From assembly GCA_035995185.1 (NCBI GenBank), contig DASYKT010000027.1:1-64000 (forward strand): a stretch of 64,000 nt of DNA, given 5' to 3'. The notes beneath the pieces were generated by a model. The model was given only the letters and a program-made list of their open reading frames with translations, searched no databases and was not told where the DNA came from. This stretch comes from DASYKT01 sp035995185. Lineage in GTDB: Bacteria; Acidobacteriota; Blastocatellia; Pyrinomonadales; Pyrinomonadaceae. This document shows positions 59,513-64,000 of the stretch, in pieces. The position numbers were made by a program, and so were the translations under genes. The stretch's first letter is position 1, and each line of letters begins with the position of its first letter.

Positions 59513-60358
59513 TTACCCCTCTGTTTTGGCCAATTCTTCGGCAATAACACCCCGAACTTTATCCATTAAAGGCTTTAACTCGGTTTTGGTCGAGAGGTTT
59601 TTGGTCTCGATCGCCGGGAAAAGCACTACTTCGATGGTGCCGGGAAACATTAAACCGGTCTTTTTACCCATCAGCCGGTCGGTATTTTTGATCGCGACCG
59701 GGACGATCGGCGCCTCGGTTTGAATGGCCAGGTGAAATGCGCCTTTTTTGAAAGGGAGTAGTTCACCCGGCATCGCTCTTGTCCCTTCGGCAAAAATGCC
59801 GAAGGAAAAACCTTTGGCCAGCACATCGCGGGCTTTATCGATGGTTTCGATGGCGCGCTGCGGATTTGAGCGGTCGATCGCCAGCACGTTCACAAAAGCC
59901 ATTCCGGGGCCCAGGACCGGCACTTTTAGTAATTCTTTTTTTGCCACCAGCCCCATTCTTCTGCCGGTACAAATAAAAAGCGTCGCGGTATCCAGATAAG
60001 AGCGGTGATTCGAGATAAAGACATAGGACCTTTCCGGATCCAGATTTTCCAGGCCCTTGACCACGAGTTTTGTTCCGCAGGCCTTGAGCCAAAAGCCTGC
60101 TCCCCAGATCGCCCACGGATAGACCCAGTATCGCCGGTTCAGCAGCGCTGTAAAGATCAGCAGCGGCGTGGCGATGAACAAAAGCAGCACGGTTACCACC
60201 AGCCAGCACCACCAGTAGCGCAATTTTCCGATGAGCTTTGCGCCGCTGCCGATAGTGGGGCTGTCAGGGGCGCTTATGTTAGACTGTTGAGCAGAAAAAA
60301 CGATCTTCTCGTTTCGTTCAATCAGATCCAAAAAAAGGTTTTCTGCATGATCAGTCAT
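59513..60358 (-). CDS. plsC: 1-acyl-glycerol-3-phosphate acyltransferase-like protein
   Basis: A 281-residue PlsC-family enzyme acylating lysophosphatidate or a related lipid. It has an N-terminal extension of about 45 residues, two membrane helices, NHRSYLD (H-x4-D) and FAEGTRAMPGE. The family acts at the inner membrane in phospholipid synthesis. The ATG at 60358 has AGGCGG six bases upstream and lies inside the start region of the divergent M14 gene. Confidence 0.9.
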   Translation of the reverse strand: MTDHAENLFLDLIERNEKIVFSAQQSNISAPDSPTIGSGAKLIGKLRYWWCWLVVTVLLLFIATPLLIFTALLNRRYWVYPWAIWGAGFWLKACGTKLVVKGLENLDPERSYVFISNHRSYLDTATLFICTGRRMGLVAKKELLKVPVLGPGMAFVNVLAIDRSNPQRAIETIDKARDVLAKGFSFGIFAEGTRAMPGELLPFKKGAFHLAIQTEAPIVPVAIKNTDRLMGKKTGLMFPGTIEVVLFPAIETKNLSTKTELKPLMDKVRGVIAEELAKTEG

Positions 60359-62767
60359 TTAATCCGCCTGAAAATAATCGTCGTGTTTTTGTGCCTATTG
60401 TTGTCGCCGGCGCTAACAGCTTACGCGCAAAAAAAGGCCGAAGACAAGCCTCGCGAAGTACCGAGCCCGAAGTCGGTTCTCGGATTTCATCCAACCGATG
60501 AAAAAACGTTTGCCGATTGGACGCAGATCAGCGGCTATTTCGCCAAGCTCGATACCGCTAGCGCCCGGGTCAAAGTCCAGACGCTGGGCGAGACCACTCT
60601 GAAAAAACCCTTTATCGTGGCTTTTATCAGTTCCGAGCAAAACATTCGCGATCTTGCCAATATACAACTGATCAATCAGAAACTGGCCGACCCGCGCAAG
60701 ATCAAGGACAAAGCCGAACTCGACTCGCTGGTCGCCAAAGGAAAAACCATCGTTTCAATTGCCTGCTCGATTCACTCGACCGAGGTCGTGGCCGCGCAGA
60801 TGTCGATGAACCTTGCTTACGAACTCGCCACCGCTAAGGACGAAGAGACGCTCGAAATTCTTAATAACACCGTGCTGATTCTGATACCTTCGACAAACCC
60901 GGACGGTGTGGACATCGTTTCTAGCTGGTATCGAAAAACTCTCGGCACTCCTTACGAAGGCTCCGACCCGCCCGAACTTTATCACCATTACGCCGGCCAC
61001 GACAACAACCGCGACTGGTTTATGATGAACCTTTCCGAAACGCGAATGGTGACAAAACTCTTTTGGCACGAATGGTTTCCGGAAGTGGTCTATGACATTC
61101 ACCAGATGGGCCAGAACGGCGTGCGGATGGTGATACCGCCATTTTTCGATCCGCCGAACCCTAATATCCCGCCGCTAATTTTACGCGAGCTGGGATTGAT
61201 CGGCTACAAGATGGCCGCCGATCTGCAGGCGGCAAAATTCGCCGGCGTGGCGACCAACACCACTTTTGACACCTGGTGGCATGGCGGTTTTCGCTCCGCG
61301 CCGTACTTTCATAATTCAATCGGCATTTTATCCGAGGCGGCCAGCGCAAATCTGATGACGCCCATTCGCGTGACTGAAGAGAAAATGAAAGACCAACGCG
61401 CGCGCGGACTAAATTCGCCGACGGAGCGAAGCACTAACCAGCCGCAGCCCTGGCGCCCGGACCAGTGGGGCCCGCGCGATATCGCCGAAATGGAAATGAC
61501 GGCTTGCCGTTCGCTTTTGACGGTGGCGGCAAAATTCCGTTCAAACTATCTGAAAAATTTTGCCGAATTAAACCGCGCCGCCTCGCAGCCTGCAGCTAAT
61601 CCTGAGCATCCGGCGGCTTACGTGATACTGGCCGGCCAGCCCGACGCGGAAAAAGTGGCGCGCTTTATCGAGATACTGCTGTGGCAGGGGATCGAAGTTC
61701 ATAAGATGAACCACGAGCTGATGGCCGTCGTCGCGGGCAGCAGCGTGCCTCATGTTGAAATGCCTTTAGGCAGCTATATTATTTTTACCGACCAGCCCCA
61801 GCGAAATAACGTCGTCGCGCTGATGGACAAACAAGTTTATCCCCAGCGCCTTAATGCCAACGGCGATGCCGAAGTGCCCTATGACGTCGCCGGGTGGACG
61901 CTGCCTTTGCAGATGGGTGTGGAAACCTACACCGTCACGCAGATCATGGGCGATCCGCATACGCAGCAGCTCGAAAAGATGACCGACATAAACAAGGTCC
62001 GCCGCTCCTTGAACCTGCAGCCAACGGCCGCGCCCTTTGCCAAATTGCCAAACCCGATAAAGAAACAAATGCGAACCGGAATTTACAGGGGCTTTGCGCC
62101 CTCGATGGATGAAGGGTGGACACGCTTTGTTTTTGATAATTTTCAGATCCCTTATACGTCTCTGCGCGATGCCGATATTAAAAGCGGCAGCCTGGGCGCA
62201 AAAGTCGATGCGATCATTCTTCCTTCGCAATCGGAAGATGGCATTGTGGGCGGCTTGAAAAAGGCAAACTATCCGGAAGAATTCACCGGTGGGATCGGCG
62301 AGCAGGGAATCGAAAATTTGAAAAAATTTACCGAAGACGGCGGTAAAATAATTTGTTTTGACGCGGCCTGCAACGCGCTCATAAAGCGCTTCAAGCTGCC
62401 GGTAAAAAATGTTTTGGAAGGCCTAAAGCGCAGCGAATTTTACTGTCCGGGTTCGATACTGAACCTTGATGGCCCGCCCATGGAGTCCTGGGTAAAAGGG
62501 ATCAATTCGCCGAACGCTATCTATTTTATTAACAGCTCGGCCTATGAGATCACGGATAATGAAAAAGTAAGATCGCTTGCCGCCTATGCCAAAAAAGACG
62601 TGCTGCTTTCAGGCTGGCTGCTCGGCGAAAAATATCTGCAGGGCAAGACCGCGCTGGCTGAGGCCGATTACGGCAAAGGAAAAATATTGATGTTTGCCTT
62701 TCGCCCGCAGCACCGCGGACAGACCTGGGCGACATTTCCGCTGATCTTTAAGGCGCTGGAAAAATAG
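60347..62767 (+). CDS. Secreted M14-type zinc carboxypeptidase-like protein
   Basis: An 806-residue exported metallopeptidase. The start ATG at 60347 (AAGG upstream) gives a signal peptide ending AYAQ. The M14 core has zinc ligands H143 and E146 (SIHSTEV), a later His in YDIHQMG and the catalytic Glu in GILSEAAS. The long C-terminal part (about 420-806) is beta-rich with a Rossmann-like end, of unknown role. M14 enzymes trim peptides; its substrate is unknown. The open frame continues 114 codons upstream, but that segment is opposite plsC and unlike the family. Confidence 0.88.
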   Translation: MISHLIRLKIIVVFLCLLLSPALTAYAQKKAEDKPREVPSPKSVLGFHPTDEKTFADWTQISGYFAKLDTASARVKVQTLGETTLKKPFIVAFISSEQNIRDLANIQLINQKLADPRKIKDKAELDSLVAKGKTIVSIACSIHSTEVVAAQMSMNLAYELATAKDEETLEILNNTVLILIPSTNPDGVDIVSSWYRKTLGTPYEGSDPPELYHHYAGHDNNRDWFMMNLSETRMVTKLFWHEWFPEVVYDIHQMGQNGVRMVIPPFFDPPNPNIPPLILRELGLIGYKMAADLQAAKFAGVATNTTFDTWWHGGFRSAPYFHNSIGILSEAASANLMTPIRVTEEKMKDQRARGLNSPTERSTNQPQPWRPDQWGPRDIAEMEMTACRSLLTVAAKFRSNYLKNFAELNRAASQPAANPEHPAAYVILAGQPDAEKVARFIEILLWQGIEVHKMNHELMAVVAGSSVPHVEMPLGSYIIFTDQPQRNNVVALMDKQVYPQRLNANGDAEVPYDVAGWTLPLQMGVETYTVTQIMGDPHTQQLEKMTDINKVRRSLNLQPTAAPFAKLPNPIKKQMRTGIYRGFAPSMDEGWTRFVFDNFQIPYTSLRDADIKSGSLGAKVDAIILPSQSEDGIVGGLKKANYPEEFTGGIGEQGIENLKKFTEDGGKIICFDAACNALIKRFKLPVKNVLEGLKRSEFYCPGSILNLDGPPMESWVKGINSPNAIYFINSSAYEITDNEKVRSLAAYAKKDVLLSGWLLGEKYLQGKTALAEADYGKGKILMFAFRPQHRGQTWATFPLIFKALEK

Positions 62768-64000
62768 TCAGGCAGTTTTCTTGTTAGCTTTATCTTCGGT
62801 CGAAGGCTTGGCCGAGGGGTGGTCATCCGGCCTTTTGCCGAAGATACGGTACGCAAAATATATTACCAGTCCTACCGCCGATAAGATCAGGATCGTTAAT
62901 CCTTCTTTTTGATAATCCACGTTTGTCAGCAGCCACACTGTCAGCGCCAGCGACAGCACGGCGGCCACAATGCCGAAAGGCGCTTTGAACCCTGCGGTTT
63001 CCGCAAACTCTTTTTCCCTCGCACGAAAAACAGGAAGTGATGCGCATACCACGGCATATACCATCAACCTGGTGATGGTGCTGATGGTCAGTGCGCTGAT
63101 AAACGATGACTGCACCGCGAATACCAGCGCCACGATCGCAGTCAGAAATACTGAGATATACGGCGTCTTGAATTTCTCGTGAGTGACGACCAGCACCTGC
63201 GGCAACTCCTTTTGTTCGGCCATCGCAAAGGGCATGCGCGACGCGGTAAGAAATCCGCTGTTCAGATTGCCCGAGATCGAAACGAGCGCGCCGATAGTGA
63301 TAAATGCCGCACCGAATGCGCCCAGAAACCCTGCGGCGGCATCGGCCAGCGGGCGCTCAGACGCTGCCAGTCCCGGCAGTGTGCCGACGCAGACTGCCAG
63401 GATAAAAATAAATAGTATCGTCACAACGCCCAGTGCGGTCAGCAGTGCGAACGGCATATTTTTTTGCGGGTCGCGCGTTTCACCCGCCGGAATGACCGCT
63501 GCCTCGAACCCGACAAATGCGTAAAGCAGCAGCAGCACGGCGGCCGAAAAATTCGTATAACCGGGGAGTTCGCCGAAGGTAAAATTTGCCGGTTGAATAA
63601 AAAACAGCCCGACGGCGGCGAATATCAATAAGGGAACGATCTTGCCGATGGTAAAAAGATTCGTGAGTATGACCGATTGCCTGATGCCCGCAAAATTTAC
63701 CAGCGTTAAGAGGACCAGGATCCCGGAGATCAGCGACACTCTTGTCCATCCCTGATTAGCCGTCGGGTAAAAGAAACCAAGGTAGGCAAGCAGTAAATTT
63801 GCGTTAGCGGCAAAAGTGGTAACGCGCACGATCCAGTACAGCCAACCGACCTCAAAACCCACAATCGGCCCAAAGGCTTCGCGGGCGTAAAGATACATTC
63901 CGCCGGTATCGCGAAAACGGCTGCTGACCTCGGCAAAGCACAACACGATAAAACTGATGATCACCGCGCAGGCAACCAGCGCTATCAGGCTGTAAGTGCC
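62768..64000 (-). CDS. APC-family amino-acid permease (start outside window)
   Basis: About 410 residues are present; the N-terminal first helix is cut off by the window edge. It has FRDTGGMYLYAREAFGPIVGF, the GFEAAVIPAGETRDPQKNMP loop and about ten transmembrane helices. These match amino-acid/polyamine/organocation transporters. The substrate is unknown. Its stop directly abuts the M14 stop. Confidence 0.9.
   Translation of the reverse strand, partial: GTYSLIALVACAVIISFIVLCFAEVSSRFRDTGGMYLYAREAFGPIVGFEVGWLYWIVRVTTFAANANLLLAYLGFFYPTANQGWTRVSLISGILVLLTLVNFAGIRQSVILTNLFTIGKIVPLLIFAAVGLFFIQPANFTFGELPGYTNFSAAVLLLLYAFVGFEAAVIPAGETRDPQKNMPFALLTALGVVTILFIFILAVCVGTLPGLAASERPLADAAAGFLGAFGAAFITIGALVSISGNLNSGFLTASRMPFAMAEQKELPQVLVVTHEKFKTPYISVFLTAIVALVFAVQSSFISALTISTITRLMVYAVVCASLPVFRAREKEFAETAGFKAPFGIVAAVLSLALTVWLLTNVDYQKEGLTILILSAVGLVIYFAYRIFGKRPDDHPSAKPSTEDKANKKTA

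Noticed and set aside
60005..60346. N-terminal extension of the M14 peptidase
   Set aside because: It lies opposite plsC, lacks family likeness, and the ATG at 60347 gives a good signal peptide and ribosome site.
1..64000. tRNA or rRNA genes
   Set aside because: No T-loop GGTTCGAATCC-type segments in a cloverleaf context or rRNA motifs were seen in the gaps; an exhaustive scan such as tRNAscan was not possible here.

Overview
The window looks like a stretch of chromosome from an acidobacterium, most likely class Blastocatellia (Pyrinomonas-like). This is inference from gene style, not from a marker gene. The grounds are: secreted FG-GAP proteins with repeated FRPSxGxWYI motifs; pilin-type globular domains; right-handed beta-helix proteins; short zinc-ribbon plus single-helix membrane proteins; a TonB-like protein; menaquinone synthesis by the futalosine route (mqnD with a ubiX-type flavin prenyltransferase); moderate GC with AT-rich spacers; and a very high load of intergenic inverted repeats. 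No rRNA, tRNA or CRISPR array was found.

Layout. 1-141 is the end of an IS3-family element. 206-4609 holds small conserved unknowns, a lipoprotein, and an overlapping GNAT / medium-chain dehydrogenase pair. 4892-8230 carries HtrA and an aldehyde dehydrogenase. They are followed by a small AT-rich four-helix-bundle gene bracketed by inverted arrays (8237-8714). 8819-13369 contains a duplicated pilin-domain secreted protein, a wHTH-TolB-TPR regulator and an FG-GAP protein. 13560-20438 contains alanine dehydrogenase, a receiver protein, a DUF512 radical SAM protein with a repeat inserted in frame, TonB-like and phospholipase D-like proteins, and an RRM protein. 20591-30400 is mostly metabolism and secreted peptidases: a Gfo/Idh oxidoreductase, an M28 peptidase, a PD40 propeller, a diiron protein, serC and a DEDD exonuclease. 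30833-33482 holds three beta-helix paralogues, one reduced to its two ends. 33650-38168 is the conserved ffh-rpsP-khpA-rimM-trmD-rplS-rnhB cluster, read leftward from a near-consensus promoter at 38206-38234. 38617-40134 holds a convergent hicA/hicB pair, a frameshifted gene and an XRE regulator. 40274-48868 contains a PAN-domain membrane protein, rpiB-(membrane protein)-glyA, an ArsR/SRPBCC operon, a protease-TPR protein and an LCAT-like hydrolase. 49065-64000 contains ubiX, a large secreted protein, a polyferredoxin-TPR fusion, a methyltransferase, mqnD, two paralogous membrane proteins, plsC, an M14 peptidase and a truncated amino-acid permease.

How parts work together. The ffh cluster couples ribosome maturation, tRNA methylation and protein targeting. 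rpiB and glyA sit together (pentose phosphate and one-carbon metabolism), and serC is next to an SDR. MqnD and UbiX are two steps or support activities of menaquinone synthesis. The ArsR-SRPBCC pair appears self-regulated through a palindrome placed between its -35 and -10 boxes.

The most unusual content is the repeat landscape. Several unrelated families of hairpin or inverted repeat sit at gene 3' ends, inside one operon, and in two places inside coding sequence. There is also a compact ORF-carrying element (8237-8714) that may be a minimal mobile unit.
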